Of a stretch of 64,000 nucleotides of DNA, positions 48,525 to 58,275 are shown piece by piece (positions within the stretch are counted from its first letter, which is position 1; each line of letters starts with the position of its first letter). Source of the stretch: Tissierella sp. P1. Lineage in GTDB: Bacteria > Bacillota > Clostridia > Tissierellales > Tissierellaceae. Both the position numbers and the translations under genes were made by a program. The stretch is taken from positions 1 to 64,000 of the forward strand of contig NZ_NPMN01000018.1 of NCBI RefSeq assembly GCF_002266425.1, given 5' to 3'. The notes under the pieces are model-generated. The model worked only from the letters and a program-made list of their open reading frames with translations, had not been told where the DNA came from and did not search any database.

Positions 48525-49334
48525 ATGAAGCTAAGAAGACTTCATGGAATAAATATAGATATTTTTTTGAGATTAGTCTTTTTATTAGGTTTTACTGCCT
48601 TTTATCTTATGACAATTAAAAAGAATACAGTGACTAACTATGTTCATCCTCGCATAATACCATATATTGCTTTTGCTATAATTAGCTTTATATTTATAAT
48701 ACTATTTATGATAAAGGAACTTTTTAAAGTTAGGAGAAAGAATACTAAAATAGGTAGATATATTATTTTTTTATTTCCTGTACTGACAGCATTTATATTT
48801 CCGCCTAAGACAATGATTTCTGAAAGTGCGAAATTAAATAAAATTACTTCAAAGAATATAGTAGAGTCAAAAATAGATGGTGAAAAAGAAATTGAAGGGA
48901 ATATTTCATCAGAAATATTTGATATATATAGTGATATACTCGATGATGAGGGAAATATTCTTTCTTTAGAAGATGGTAGAATTATTCTTGATGAAGGTAA
49001 TTTTATAAAATGGATTGATGAAATATATATAAATGTAGATAAATATGAAGGGAAAAATATCGAATTAACTGGATTTGTTTTTAGAAATAATGAATTCAAG
49101 CAAAATCAATTTGTAATGGGAAGACTTATGATGGTATGCTGTGCAGCTGATACTCAAGTTATAGGCTTTTTATGTAATTATGATAAGGCATCTGAATTAG
49201 AAGAAGGTTCTTGGAATAAGATTAATGGAATTTTAAAAAGCATAGAGGATAATGAAGAGAAAATACCTCTAATTGAAATTGAGAGTATAGAAGAAGTAAA
49301 TAAACCAGAGAATGAATTTATATATCCTTATTAA
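48525..49334 (+). CDS. YcgQ/TIGR03943 family membrane protein
   Basis: The 269-residue protein has two or three N-terminal membrane helices and an extracytoplasmic OB-like domain. That domain carries the family motif LTGFVFRNNEF and a MMVCCAADTQVIGFLC segment with three cysteines. Its B. subtilis homologue YcgQ is paired with permease YcgR under Zur control, matching its place six bases after the permease here. The role is likely in metal handling but unproven. Confidence 0.85.
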   Translation: MKLRRLHGINIDIFLRLVFLLGFTAFYLMTIKKNTVTNYVHPRIIPYIAFAIISFIFIILFMIKELFKVRRKNTKIGRYIIFLFPVLTAFIFPPKTMISESAKLNKITSKNIVESKIDGEKEIEGNISSEIFDIYSDILDDEGNILSLEDGRIILDEGNFIKWIDEIYINVDKYEGKNIELTGFVFRNNEFKQNQFVMGRLMMVCCAADTQVIGFLCNYDKASELEEGSWNKINGILKSIEDNEEKIPLIEIESIEEVNKPENEFIYPY

Positions 49335-49381
49335 TAAAGTTTAACATATAATGTATTATAAAAAAATATAAATATAAAAGT

Positions 49382-49414
49382 ATGCTGGTTTCTGTAGAAA
49401 CTAGCATATTTTTA
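49382..49414 (+). terminator. Terminator of the zinc operon
   Basis: ATGCTGGTTTC and GAAACTAGCAT form a stem with one G-U pair around TGTA, followed by ATTTTTAT. Confidence 0.75.
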
Positions 49415-49490
49415 TATCTTTAATGTTTATCTTCACCTCCATGTTATTTTTTGCATATTCTAAAGTACAAAAGAATATGGGAGGGATTTT

Positions 49491-50891
49491 ATGGACATTC
49501 AATTAAATGCTCTACATTATGTATATCTTCTATTTACTCTTTTAATATTAGGGGTAATGATTAAAAAGAGAGATACTTCTTTAGTATGTATTTTAGGAGT
49601 ATTTATACTAGGAATCATTGCTACTTCTTCATTATCTCAAGCAATAATGGGGGTTTTCAACTCTTTCATCTATGCCATAGTGGAACTAATGGGAACAATC
49701 CTTATTATTTCAGTAATAGTAGGGATGAGTACGATTCTAACCAAAACAGGAATAAACGAAATAATGGTCTCACCTTTTACAAAATTAATAAAGAACCCTA
49801 CATTAGCTTATTGGGTAATAGGAATACTTATGATGATAATATCTTGGTTTTTTTGGCCATCTCCAGCTGTAGCTCTAATAGGAGCAGTTATGTTACCAGT
49901 GGCAGTTAGTGCTGGATTACCAGCTTTAGCTGTAGCTATGACAATGAATTTATTTGGGCATGGAATAGCATTATCAGGAGATTTTATTATTCAAGGAGCA
50001 CCAAAGCTTACAGCAGATGCAGCAGGTATTCCAGTATCACAAGTGATTTCTGCAAGTATTCCATTAGTAATTGTTATGGGAGTAGTTACTACAATTACGG
50101 CATTTATATTTTTAAAGAGAGATTTGAAAAGCGGAAAAATAAAAGCAGAACAAAAAATCAATAGATTTAAGAATAAAGAAGAGGGAGATATCTTAAAAAA
50201 TGTACTAACAATGAAGACCAAGAAAACTTTGGCAGTTGTAACTCCCATATTGTTCGGTATAGACGTTATAATTATGTTTATAGCCAATTTACAGGGCGGG
50301 GATGCTACAGCTTTAATAGGCGGAACTGCTATATTTATACTTGTATTAGTTTCACTATTGGTTCATAAAGGAAAAGCTTTAGAAGAGATAACAAAATATT
50401 TAGTATCAGGATTTAAATTTGGATTTGAAATATTTGGTCCAGTAATACCCATAGCAGCTTTTTTTTACTTAGGAGATGATGGGTTTTTAAAAGTTATTGG
50501 TGAATTCTTACCTGAAGGTTCTCAAGGATTAGTGAATGATTTAGGTATTGCCTTAGCTAATATTGTACCATTAAATGCTGGAGTAGGAGCAGTGACCATT
50601 ACATCAGTAGGGGCAATAACAGGCTTAGATGGTTCAGGTTTTTCTGGTATATCTTTAGCAGGCTCTGTGGCTAGATTATTTGGAGCCGCAATAGGAAAAG
50701 GTGTAGCTACTCTTACGGCCCTAGGTCAAATTGCAGCAATATGGGTAGGAGGAGGAACATTAATACCTTGGGCAGTCATTCCAGCAGCAGCTATTTGTGG
50801 AGTAGATCCTTTTGAATTAACGAGAAGAAACTTTAAACCAGTAGTTATTGGATTGACTATAACTACAATAGTAGCAATGCTCATTATGTAG
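49491..50891 (+). CDS. Multispanning membrane transporter, ion-transporter superfamily
   Basis: The 466-residue protein has about 11 or 12 hydrophobic segments and paired re-entrant-like regions (FGHGIALSGDFIIQGAPKL and PLNAGVGAVTITSVGAITG). The general layout resembles DcuC- and NhaC-like anion or sodium-coupled carriers, but I cannot name a substrate. It is monocistronic, with GGGAGGG before the ATG and terminators on both sides. Confidence 0.6.
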   Translation: MDIQLNALHYVYLLFTLLILGVMIKKRDTSLVCILGVFILGIIATSSLSQAIMGVFNSFIYAIVELMGTILIISVIVGMSTILTKTGINEIMVSPFTKLIKNPTLAYWVIGILMMIISWFFWPSPAVALIGAVMLPVAVSAGLPALAVAMTMNLFGHGIALSGDFIIQGAPKLTADAAGIPVSQVISASIPLVIVMGVVTTITAFIFLKRDLKSGKIKAEQKINRFKNKEEGDILKNVLTMKTKKTLAVVTPILFGIDVIIMFIANLQGGDATALIGGTAIFILVLVSLLVHKGKALEEITKYLVSGFKFGFEIFGPVIPIAAFFYLGDDGFLKVIGEFLPEGSQGLVNDLGIALANIVPLNAGVGAVTITSVGAITGLDGSGFSGISLAGSVARLFGAAIGKGVATLTALGQIAAIWVGGGTLIPWAVIPAAAICGVDPFELTRRNFKPVVIGLTITTIVAMLIM

Positions 50892-50946
50892 ATTAACCAT
50901 TGGATAATATAAGAATTTTAATGTCATTCATTATAAGATTTAATAT

Positions 50947-50994
50947 AAAAAGGCTTCCATTAAAGTACTAATAATTTAAGGAAGCCTTTTTCCT
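50947..50994 (+). terminator. Terminator after the transporter gene
   Basis: AAAAAGGCTTCC (50947-50958) and GGAAGCCTTTTT (50980-50991) form a perfect 12-bp stem with a T-rich tail. Confidence 0.8.
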
Positions 50995-51114
50995 ATTTTA
51001 ATAAAAATACATGCAATATAAAATTGTATGATATAATAATATCAATATAGAGAATAGTTTGGCAAAATAAAGGCATAAAAATAATAATAAATTATTAAGA
51101 AAGGGAGATGTAAA

Positions 51115-51565
51115 ATGAGTAGGATTAGTATAATTACGTGAAATTAAGTCCAGCAAACCATTTATTTGATTAAAAATGAAAATCCTAATCCTGATGCATT
51201 TAAGGAAGTAAGAGGAAGAAAAGGATGGAAAGAAGCAAGCTTTGACCAAAACTTAGGGTTGCTGTTGCCAGTGGATTGGGAAATGCAGGAAAGCTAATAG
51301 AGGCTATTAGAGTGGGAACTGCTGAATATGACTTTGTTGAGATTAGGCCTGTCCTATAGGCTGCGCTAGTGGAGGAGGACAGCTAGAGGATGGTAAGGAA
51401 TTAGCTAATGAAAGAGATGAGATACTATATGGATTAGATAAGGTGAATAATTTACGTTTCTCACATAAAAATCCGTCAGTTATAAAATGCTATTAAGAGT
51501 ATTTGGGGAAGCCGTTGTCACATAAATCACACAAACTACTTCATACCAATCAAAAAGATTGGTAA
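51115..51565 (+). pseudogene. Relic of an [FeFe]-hydrogenase C-terminal region
   Basis: In three frames the region reads as hydrogenase large-subunit sequence: FKEVRGRKGWKEASF, then VAVASGLGNAGKLIEAI and YDFVEIRP. The H-cluster motif follows (CPIGCASGGGQLEDGKELA), then LRFSHKNPSVIKCY, a stop, and EYLGKPLSHKSHKLLHT. The catalytic N-terminal half is missing, and at least two frameshifts and one stop interrupt the rest. A good ribosome binding site and ATG at 51115 give only eight codons. It ends just before a strong terminator. Confidence 0.8.
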
Positions 51566-51575
51566 AATATAAGTT

Positions 51576-51615
51576 AAAACCTCTAAGTATGGGTAACTAT
51601 ACTTAGAGGTTTTAT
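51576..51615 (+). terminator. Terminator after the hydrogenase relic
   Basis: AAAACCTCTAAGTAT (51576-51590) and ATACTTAGAGGTTTT (51599-51613) form a perfect 15-bp stem. Confidence 0.8.
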
Positions 51616-51658
51616 CAACAGCAAAGTCAGACTAAAAAATATAAGGAGCATGAAAAAG

Positions 51659-52639
51659 ATGAAAAAAACATTATTATTGTATTTATTCTTAATTATTGTA
51701 ATACTAGGAGTGATAGGCTGTAATAAATTAGATACTTTGCAAAAAGAGCCTAAGATTATTAAATTTATTTATCAAGATGGGACACCTGCTTTAACAGCTG
51801 CTAAGTTGGCTAAAGAAAATCCAATTATTGATGAGAGTATAACTATTGAATATGAAATGGAAAAATCTCCGGATTTATTAGTCACAAAGATATTAAAAGG
51901 GGAAGCAGATATTGCCATAGTTCCATCAAATCTAGCAGCTCAGGCATTTAATAAGGAACTGCCATATAAAATAGTAGGTACATCTGTATGGGGCTCACTC
52001 TATCTAGCTAGTGCAGAAGATATAAAGAATTTTGAGGAATTAAAAGATAAGGAAATATATACCTTTGGGAAGGGACTTACTCCAGATATAGTTCTTAGAT
52101 ATGTTTTATCTAAAAATGAAATTGTTCCAGATAAGGATGTGAAGATTACATATTTAAATGCTGCTTCAGAGGTTGGTCCTATATTTATCAGTGGAAAATC
52201 TAATTTAGCCGTTTTAGCAGAACCTTTGTTAACTACTGTGAGGATGAAGAAACAGGATACTAAAGTGATTTTTGACCTTAACGAAGAATGGGCTAATGTA
52301 ACAGGAACGACTAAAGGCTATCCTCAGGCTAGCTTAATAATTAAAGAAGACTTAATAGAGAATAATATAGAATTTGTGAAACAATTTATTGATATATATG
52401 AGGAAAGTAGGAAATGGGCAAAGGAAAATGGAGAAGAACTAGGAGAATATTCGGAGGAATTGGGAATTAGTGTAGCGAAGGAGACAATAGAGAAAGGGAT
52501 AATATGGACTAATATAGAATCCTTTGATATAAGAGACGGTAAAGAAGAATATAATGCCTATTATGGAGCAATATTAGATTTTGCACCGGATTTTATAGGA
52601 GGAAAAATGCCTGATGAAAAAATTTATTTTGAAAGATAG
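51659..52639 (+). CDS. ABC transporter substrate-binding lipoprotein (SsuA/ThiY-like)
   Basis: The 326-residue lipoprotein has lipobox VIGC (cysteine near residue 21) and a type II binding fold related to the NMT1/SsuA families (GTPALTAAKLAKENP, ADIAIVPSNLAAQAF). Substrates in this group include aliphatic sulfonates, nitrate and thiamine precursors; the specific ligand is unknown. I chose the ATG at 51659 because the earlier one at 51650 is almost on the ribosome binding site. It forms an operon with a permease and an ATPase and overlaps the former. Confidence 0.87.
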   Translation: MKKTLLLYLFLIIVILGVIGCNKLDTLQKEPKIIKFIYQDGTPALTAAKLAKENPIIDESITIEYEMEKSPDLLVTKILKGEADIAIVPSNLAAQAFNKELPYKIVGTSVWGSLYLASAEDIKNFEELKDKEIYTFGKGLTPDIVLRYVLSKNEIVPDKDVKITYLNAASEVGPIFISGKSNLAVLAEPLLTTVRMKKQDTKVIFDLNEEWANVTGTTKGYPQASLIIKEDLIENNIEFVKQFIDIYEESRKWAKENGEELGEYSEELGISVAKETIEKGIIWTNIESFDIRDGKEEYNAYYGAILDFAPDFIGGKMPDEKIYFER

Positions 52640-53369
52640 GAAATTATCTATCATTTCAAAAATCTTAATAATAATCATATGGATATTGCTATCGGTATTT
52701 ATAGACAATGAAGTGATATTTCCTACAATAAAGAGTACTTTTAGTAGTCTTGTAGATATAGCCACAAATTCAAATTTTTTAATTATTATTGGCTATTCTC
52801 TCCTAAGAAGTTTAATTGGATTTATGATATCATTGTTTTTAGCCATGGTGATAGGAATTTTTTCTAGTATCTTTAAAACTATATATTATTTAATGGTTCC
52901 TATAATAAACTTTTTAAGCTCAGTACCGACTATGGCTATTATTATATTGGCTCTCATATGGTTGGATAATGAGATGGTACCGATTTTTGTAGGATTTATT
53001 ATGGTATTTCCTATATTATATGAAACGGTTTTGAATGGAATATTAAACGTGGATAAAAAAATTATAGCTATGGCAGAAATATACAAGGTAGATAAGTCTA
53101 CTATTATAAAGGATATCTACATACCAAGTATCTTGCTAAGTTTAAATAATATTATATCTTCTGCATTGGGGATTAATCTAAAGATGGTAATTGCAGGAGA
53201 AGTATTATCACAGCCTAAATATGCCATAGGAAGTAATTTGCAATTACAGAAGATGTACTTGAATACTTCAGGAGTTTTTGCTTGGATAATAGTAATTCTT
53301 CTTATTTCTAAAATATTTAAATATATACTGGAAGGGATAAAAAATTTATGTATCAGGTCAAGAATATAA
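52614..53369 (+). CDS. ABC transporter permease (SsuC/TauC-like)
   Basis: The 251-residue protein has about six hydrophobic segments and the BPD_transp_1 fold with the EAA-type loop (MAEIYKVDKSTIIKDIYIPS). Its start lies 26 bases inside the end of the binding-protein gene, and its end overlaps the ATPase gene, so the three genes are coupled. Confidence 0.87.
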   Translation: MKKFILKDRKLSIISKILIIIIWILLSVFIDNEVIFPTIKSTFSSLVDIATNSNFLIIIGYSLLRSLIGFMISLFLAMVIGIFSSIFKTIYYLMVPIINFLSSVPTMAIIILALIWLDNEMVPIFVGFIMVFPILYETVLNGILNVDKKIIAMAEIYKVDKSTIIKDIYIPSILLSLNNIISSALGINLKMVIAGEVLSQPKYAIGSNLQLQKMYLNTSGVFAWIIVILLISKIFKYILEGIKNLCIRSRI

Positions 53370-54031
53370 TAAAAGGCTACAATGAGTTAAAGGTATTAGA
53401 GGATATTAGCATTGATTTTCCTAAAAACAAAACAATATGTATTTTAGGACCATCAGGATGTGGAAAAACTACTCTTTTAAATATAATATCGGGAATAATA
53501 AAAGAGTATTCAGGAAAGATAATAGGATTTGAAGATGATATATCCTTTGTATTTCAAGAAGATAGACTTATTCCATGGAAAAATGTAAGTTCTAATATAG
53601 AATTTGTTTTGAAAAATAAAATGAATAAAGAGAAAATAGAGACTACTATAGAAAGGTATTTAAAATTAGTCAATTTAGAGGAATACAGATATTATTATCC
53701 CAAGGACCTTAGTGGTGGAATGCGACAAAAGATAAGTATATTGAGGGCTTTTGCTTATCCATCCAACTTACTTATAATGGACGAGCCTTTTAAATCCTTA
53801 GATATCAATAGTAAGCAAGTATTAATAGATTTTTTTAAGGAACTGAGAATAACGGAAAATAGAACCTGTATAATAGTAACCCATGATATAGAAGAGGCTT
53901 TAACCTTAGGAGATAAAATTATAATATTAACAGAAAAACCTACTAAGGTAAGGAAGATAATGGAGTTAAATGGAAGTGAAGAAAACAAGATTAAGTTAAG
54001 GGAAATAATAGAAAAGGAGTTAATAATGTAA
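53348..54031 (+). CDS. ABC transporter ATP-binding protein (SsuB/TauB-like)
   Basis: The 227-residue ATPase has Walker A GPSGCGKTT, Q-loop FVFQEDRLIPWKNV, signature LSGGMRQKISILRA and Walker B LLIMDEPFKSLD. The QEDRLIPW pattern is typical of the nitrate/sulfonate/taurine group. It overlaps the permease gene by 22 bases. Confidence 0.9.
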   Translation: MYQVKNIIKGYNELKVLEDISIDFPKNKTICILGPSGCGKTTLLNIISGIIKEYSGKIIGFEDDISFVFQEDRLIPWKNVSSNIEFVLKNKMNKEKIETTIERYLKLVNLEEYRYYYPKDLSGGMRQKISILRAFAYPSNLLIMDEPFKSLDINSKQVLIDFFKELRITENRTCIIVTHDIEEALTLGDKIIILTEKPTKVRKIMELNGSEENKIKLREIIEKELIM

Positions 54032-54240
54032 TAATCAACTTAGAATACCTACCTTATTTAAGATATAATAAATCATAATACTACCTTATATTTATGCAAA
54101 TGGAGATAGAAAGGGGGATAAATTTATAAGCCCTATGTATGAGGTTTATTTTATATCCAAAGTAATATATGCCATAGCAGGTATTCATATGATAAGCAAA
54201 GAAATTTAATTTTAAAATGTTCTTAGATTTAATAGTTAAA

Positions 54241-54273
54241 GGGTAGGTTTTAGCAAAGACTAAAAACCTACCC
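54241..54273. terminator. Bidirectional terminator between convergent operons
   Basis: GGGTAGGTTTT and AAAACCTACCC form a perfect 11-bp stem with a T-rich flank on the minus side, serving both the importer (+) and the exporter (-). Confidence 0.75.
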
Positions 54274-54285
54274 TATCTATTTTAC

Positions 54286-56103
54286 TTATCCTAATACATT
54301 CATACTTTTTTCTTCAATGAACTGATTAGTATATAGATTATAATAATAGCCCTTCTTCTTAATCAATTCCTTATGGTTTCCTGCTTCTTCAATTTTTCCA
54401 TTTCTTATAACTAAAATCCTATCTGCATTTTTTATGGTAGATAGTCTATGAGCTATAACAAAGGAAGTTCTTCCATCTAGTACTTTGTGAATAGCATCTT
54501 GAATAATCTTTTCAGTTTCTGTATCTATAGATGAAGTAGCCTCATCTAGTACAAATAGCCTTGGGTTACGGACAACTGCTCTTGCAAAGGATATAAGCTG
54601 CTTTTGGCCAGTTGAAAGTAAGCCTCCCCCTTCACCAACTTGAGTATCATATCCCTTTTCAGTATCCATAATAAAGCTATGGGCATCAACTAATTTACTT
54701 GCAGCTATAATTTCTTCATCTGTAGCATCTAGATTACCATATTTAATATTTTCTTTTATAGTACCACTGAATAGATGAGGAGCTTGTAGTACATATCCAA
54801 GATTTTCATGTATCCAGTTTTGTGGCATATCTTTATAATTTATACCATCGATTAAAATCTCACCAGATGTAGGTTCATAAAATCTACAAAATAGATTTAC
54901 TATAGTTGATTTTCCTGAGCCAGTTTCACCAACTAAGGCTATAGTCTCACCTGGTTTAACCTTTAAGTTAAAATTATCAAGTATAGTTTCTCCGGTCTTA
55001 TAAGAAAAGGATACATTTTTAAATTCAATAGCTCCCTTAATCCCAGGCCAAAGTTCTCTTTTAGGATTTAGCAAGTCTCCATATTTCTCTTTTACCTCAC
55101 CACTATCTATTATAGCAGGTACTTCATTCAATAAAGAGAAAACTCTTTCAGCTGAAGCTTGAGCTGCCTGCAACTCCGCAAATATTACAGCTATCTGACG
55201 CACTGGCTCGTAAAATTGAGCTGTATAAGATATAAAAGCTACCAATGTTCCATAGGAAATAGCACCTAGTAAGACTCCTTTACCACCATAATTTAAAGCT
55301 AAAGCAGTACCTATACTACCTAGAGTAAGTATAATAGGTAAATAAACAGAGGAGATCACAGTAGCTCTTATGGAATTATCTCTCATGGATGTGGTTATCT
55401 CAGAAAATTCCTGAAGATTAATATCTTCTCTAACTAATGTTTTTGTAGTTTTAGCTCCCTGAATATCCTCATTATAGGCAGCTGTAATCTTGGAGTTTAT
55501 TTTTCTCACATCTCTTTGAGCCTTTAGTATTTTCTTTTGAAAATAAAAGCTGATAATTGCTAATATCGGTATTACAGATAATGTAATTAAAGCTAATTTA
55601 AAGTTTAATCTAATCATTGCAATGGTTACAGCAGTCATCATGGAGAAACCCCATGCAAGATCTACCAATGACCAAGATATGGTCTCTGATAGCCTACCTA
55701 TATCAGAGGTCATTCTTGCCATTAACCATCCAACAGCCTTATCATCATAATAGGATAGAGGTAAAAGCTGAAGCTTTTCAAATCCTATCTTTCTAATATC
55801 ATAAGCCATTTTTGTTTCTAGTTTACCAGCTAGAGATATGAATAGATAAACCGTAAGAGCTAGCGCAATTACTGCAGAAAAATAAACAAAACCAAATTTT
55901 TCTATTCCAGCTAAAGTATTTTTTTCTATAAAATTATCTATAGCATATTTCGTCATTAGAGGAAAAATAGAATCCAATATCCCAAGGCATATCATCATTA
56001 AAGCCAATATTCCAAACTCAAGTTTATATGGTTTTAAATATTTAAAGAAATCTTTCCATATATTAATCTGTATCTTATCTTGGTTATTATTTTCTTGTGT
56101 CAA
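54286..56103 (-). CDS. Heterodimeric multidrug ABC exporter, subunit 2 (BmrD/LmrD-like)
   Basis: This 605-residue half-transporter has six membrane helices and a C-terminal ATPase with Walker A GETGSGKST, Walker B LFVLDEATSSID and signature LLSTGQKQLISFARA. The signature reads STGQ rather than SGGQ, which together with the second gene suggests an asymmetric heterodimer. It lies 11 bases after subunit 1 and is expressed from the same leader. Confidence 0.88.
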   Translation of the reverse strand: MTQENNNQDKIQINIWKDFFKYLKPYKLEFGILALMMICLGILDSIFPLMTKYAIDNFIEKNTLAGIEKFGFVYFSAVIALALTVYLFISLAGKLETKMAYDIRKIGFEKLQLLPLSYYDDKAVGWLMARMTSDIGRLSETISWSLVDLAWGFSMMTAVTIAMIRLNFKLALITLSVIPILAIISFYFQKKILKAQRDVRKINSKITAAYNEDIQGAKTTKTLVREDINLQEFSEITTSMRDNSIRATVISSVYLPIILTLGSIGTALALNYGGKGVLLGAISYGTLVAFISYTAQFYEPVRQIAVIFAELQAAQASAERVFSLLNEVPAIIDSGEVKEKYGDLLNPKRELWPGIKGAIEFKNVSFSYKTGETILDNFNLKVKPGETIALVGETGSGKSTIVNLFCRFYEPTSGEILIDGINYKDMPQNWIHENLGYVLQAPHLFSGTIKENIKYGNLDATDEEIIAASKLVDAHSFIMDTEKGYDTQVGEGGGLLSTGQKQLISFARAVVRNPRLFVLDEATSSIDTETEKIIQDAIHKVLDGRTSFVIAHRLSTIKNADRILVIRNGKIEEAGNHKELIKKKGYYYNLYTNQFIEEKSMNVLG

Positions 56104-56114
56104 ATTAACACCCC

Positions 56115-57908
56115 CTATGCATTTATTACTTCATCATCTAATGAATTTTGTATGGTATATACTCGTTTATATAGCCCTTCTTCATTAATTAAATCATTAT
56201 GAGTACCTCTTTGAATGATTTTTCCCTTATCTATTACCAGTATCATATCTGCTTCAGATACAGTTGAAATTCTATGGGATATGATAATAGTAGTAGCTTT
56301 ATTTTTTCTACTGCCTAAAGCCTTTCTAATGGAAATATCCGTCTCAGTATCTACTGCAGATAATGAGTCATCAAATATAACAATTGGACAGTCATTGATA
56401 ATAGTTCTTGCAATTGCCATTCTTTGCTTTTGACCCCCAGATAGTGAAACACCACGTTCTCCTACGATAGTTTCATAGCCAGATTCAAAGGATTTTATAT
56501 CTTCATGGATGGAAGCAGTTTTCGCAGCCATAATTACCTTTTCATCTTTTAAAGATGGATTAGCTAGCCTAATATTCTCTCTTATATTTTTAGCATAAAG
56601 GAAAGGCTCCTGTAGTACTAATCCAACATTTTTTCTAATCCAAGATTTATCTATAGTATTTAGCTCAATACCGTCAATCTTTATAGAACCATGACTATAT
56701 TCATATAATCTTGGTAATAAATGTACTAAAGAAGATTTACCAGATCCTGTAGGTCCTATTAAAGCAATGGTTTCACCAGTTTCAACATCAAATGAAAGAT
56801 CTGATAAAACTGGTTTATTTTCCTCATACTCAAAATAAACATTTTTAAATTCTATATTACCTTTGATATTAGGCTTATGGTTATTCTCATCTAATATCTC
56901 TATTGGTTCCGCAAATATTTCATCAATTCTTTTTAATGATACAAATGCCTTACCCATATCTGTTAGGGTTCTACCCATTTGTCTAACTGGCCAGATTATC
57001 ATATTAATATAACTGACAAAAGCTACAAAAGACCCAAGTGACAATTCACCTTCATATGCAAGGTAGCTACCAACTATAATAACAAATCCAACTTGAGACA
57101 TACTAAGTAAATCAGATAATCCCCAATAAGCTGATAAGTTTTTTATTAGCTTATAAGTTAGGTCTCTATATTCTAAATTTTTCTCATCAAATTTATCAAC
57201 TTCAAATTTTTGTCTAGAAAAGGCTTTTACAACTCTAACCCCTGTTAAATTTTCTTGAAGAGTAGTAGTCATTCTTGCTTCTGCCTCGTCCGAGGCTTCA
57301 AAAGCCTTTTTTACTTTAGTAAAAAATATAAATGAAAATAAAAATGTTATAGGTAATACTATTATAGATATCATAGCCATCTTAATGTTCATGGTGAACA
57401 TTACATAAAGTATAAAAATCAACATAAACATTGATCCTACAACCTCTACAAGTTGTATAGCTAAAAATCTTCTTATAGTATCTACGTCAGATGTACATTT
57501 TTGTATAAGCTCTCCAGTCTCTGACTTAACATGATATTCATAGGGGAGCCTCTGTATATGATCATAGAGTTTATCCCTTATTCTCTGAGTAGTATTTTCT
57601 GCAGATTGACTAGCTAGGGTATTCTTTAGATATAAGAATATTCCTCTTAAAATAGCTACAGAAACAAGCAAAAGACCTATAATCCACAGTTTTTCTTTTA
57701 AAAATTCTTTTCCACCTAAGAAATCAACAATTCTCTGAATGGTTGAAGAGGCAATTACTTCATCGCCAATTATACTATCAATTGTTGTTCTTAAGATAAG
57801 AGGGGTGACAGTAGTAAGTATTTGAGATATAAGAATTGATATCATTCCAAATAAATAAATAATCCTGTACCCTTTCATAAATTTTAGTAGTTTTTTAAAA
57901 TCCCTCAT
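56115..57908 (-). CDS. Heterodimeric multidrug ABC exporter, subunit 1 (BmrC/LmrC-like)
   Basis: The 597-residue half-transporter has six membrane helices and an ATPase with Walker A GPTGSGKSS, signature [16 protein letters not shown] and Walker B IVIFDDSLSAVD. The Walker B aspartate replaces the catalytic glutamate, the mark of the degenerate site in BmrC/LmrC-type subunits. The ATG follows TAAGGAGGG. Upstream are a leader peptide and two terminators, as in B. subtilis bmrBCD. Confidence 0.88.
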   Translation of the reverse strand: MRDFKKLLKFMKGYRIIYLFGMISILISQILTTVTPLILRTTIDSIIGDEVIASSTIQRIVDFLGGKEFLKEKLWIIGLLLVSVAILRGIFLYLKNTLASQSAENTTQRIRDKLYDHIQRLPYEYHVKSETGELIQKCTSDVDTIRRFLAIQLVEVVGSMFMLIFILYVMFTMNIKMAMISIIVLPITFLFSFIFFTKVKKAFEASDEAEARMTTTLQENLTGVRVVKAFSRQKFEVDKFDEKNLEYRDLTYKLIKNLSAYWGLSDLLSMSQVGFVIIVGSYLAYEGELSLGSFVAFVSYINMIIWPVRQMGRTLTDMGKAFVSLKRIDEIFAEPIEILDENNHKPNIKGNIEFKNVYFEYEENKPVLSDLSFDVETGETIALIGPTGSGKSSLVHLLPRLYEYSHGSIKIDGIELNTIDKSWIRKNVGLVLQEPFLYAKNIRENIRLANPSLKDEKVIMAAKTASIHEDIKSFESGYETIVGERGVSLSGGQKQRMAIARTIINDCPIVIFDDSLSAVDTETDISIRKALGSRKNKATTIIISHRISTVSEADMILVIDKGKIIQRGTHNDLINEEGLYKRVYTIQNSLDDEVINA

Positions 57909-57924
57909 TCTCTCCCTCCTTAAT

Positions 57925-57953
57925 TAAAAAACCATAGGTATATACCTATGGTT
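57925..57953 (-). terminator. Leader terminator 2 of the exporter operon
   Basis: On the minus strand AACCATAGGT and ACCTATGGTT form a perfect stem followed by six T, just before the ribosome binding site of subunit 1. Confidence 0.8.
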
Positions 57954-58004
57954 GATTATTTCTATGTAGAGACACGGATACCCTAATAAGGATACTACAA
58001 AAAT

Positions 58005-58035
58005 ATAAAAAACCATAGGCGAACACACCTATGGT
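58005..58035 (-). terminator. Leader terminator 1 of the exporter operon
   Basis: On the minus strand ACCATAGG and CCTATGGT pair around an 8-base loop and are followed by six T. The stem sequence is nearly the same as in terminator 2, so arms of the two could also pair with each other. Confidence 0.8.
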
Positions 58036-58056
58036 ATAAAACTCAGTAGCAAAAAA

Positions 58057-58134
58057 TTAAATCTTGTACCCAGGTCGTGTTGTTAAAATTATTAAGTTTT
58101 CTTTGTTGTTAAGTACAAAATTCATTCTGATCAT
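58057..58134 (-). CDS. Leader peptide of the multidrug exporter (BmrB-like)
   Basis: This 25-codon ORF starts at an ATG with a strong AAAGGAGG site and reads MIRMNFVLNNKENLIILTTR ending PGYKI. It is 20 bases ahead of two tandem intrinsic terminators and the exporter genes. In B. subtilis a leader peptide (BmrB) upstream of bmrCD gives antibiotic-dependent, ribosome-mediated attenuation; the layout here is the same. The function is inferred from layout, not from the peptide sequence. Confidence 0.75.
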   Translation of the reverse strand: MIRMNFVLNNKENLIILTTRPGYKI

Positions 58135-58232
58135 CTTCACGACCTCCTTTCTTATATTTGCCAATAATATAATTATATATGAAAATTTGGAAAAATCAAG
58201 CTTTATTTTGTAAAAAATGATAAAGATAAAAC

Positions 58233-58270
58233 AAAAGAATGTTTCTTCAAATTAAAAGAAGCATTCTTTT
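58233..58270 (-). terminator. Terminator of the selenium cluster
   Basis: AAAAGAATG...CTTC and GAAG...CATTCTTTT form a stem just beyond the DUF3343 stop, with a T-run on the minus strand. Confidence 0.7.
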
Positions 58271-58275
58271 GAAAA

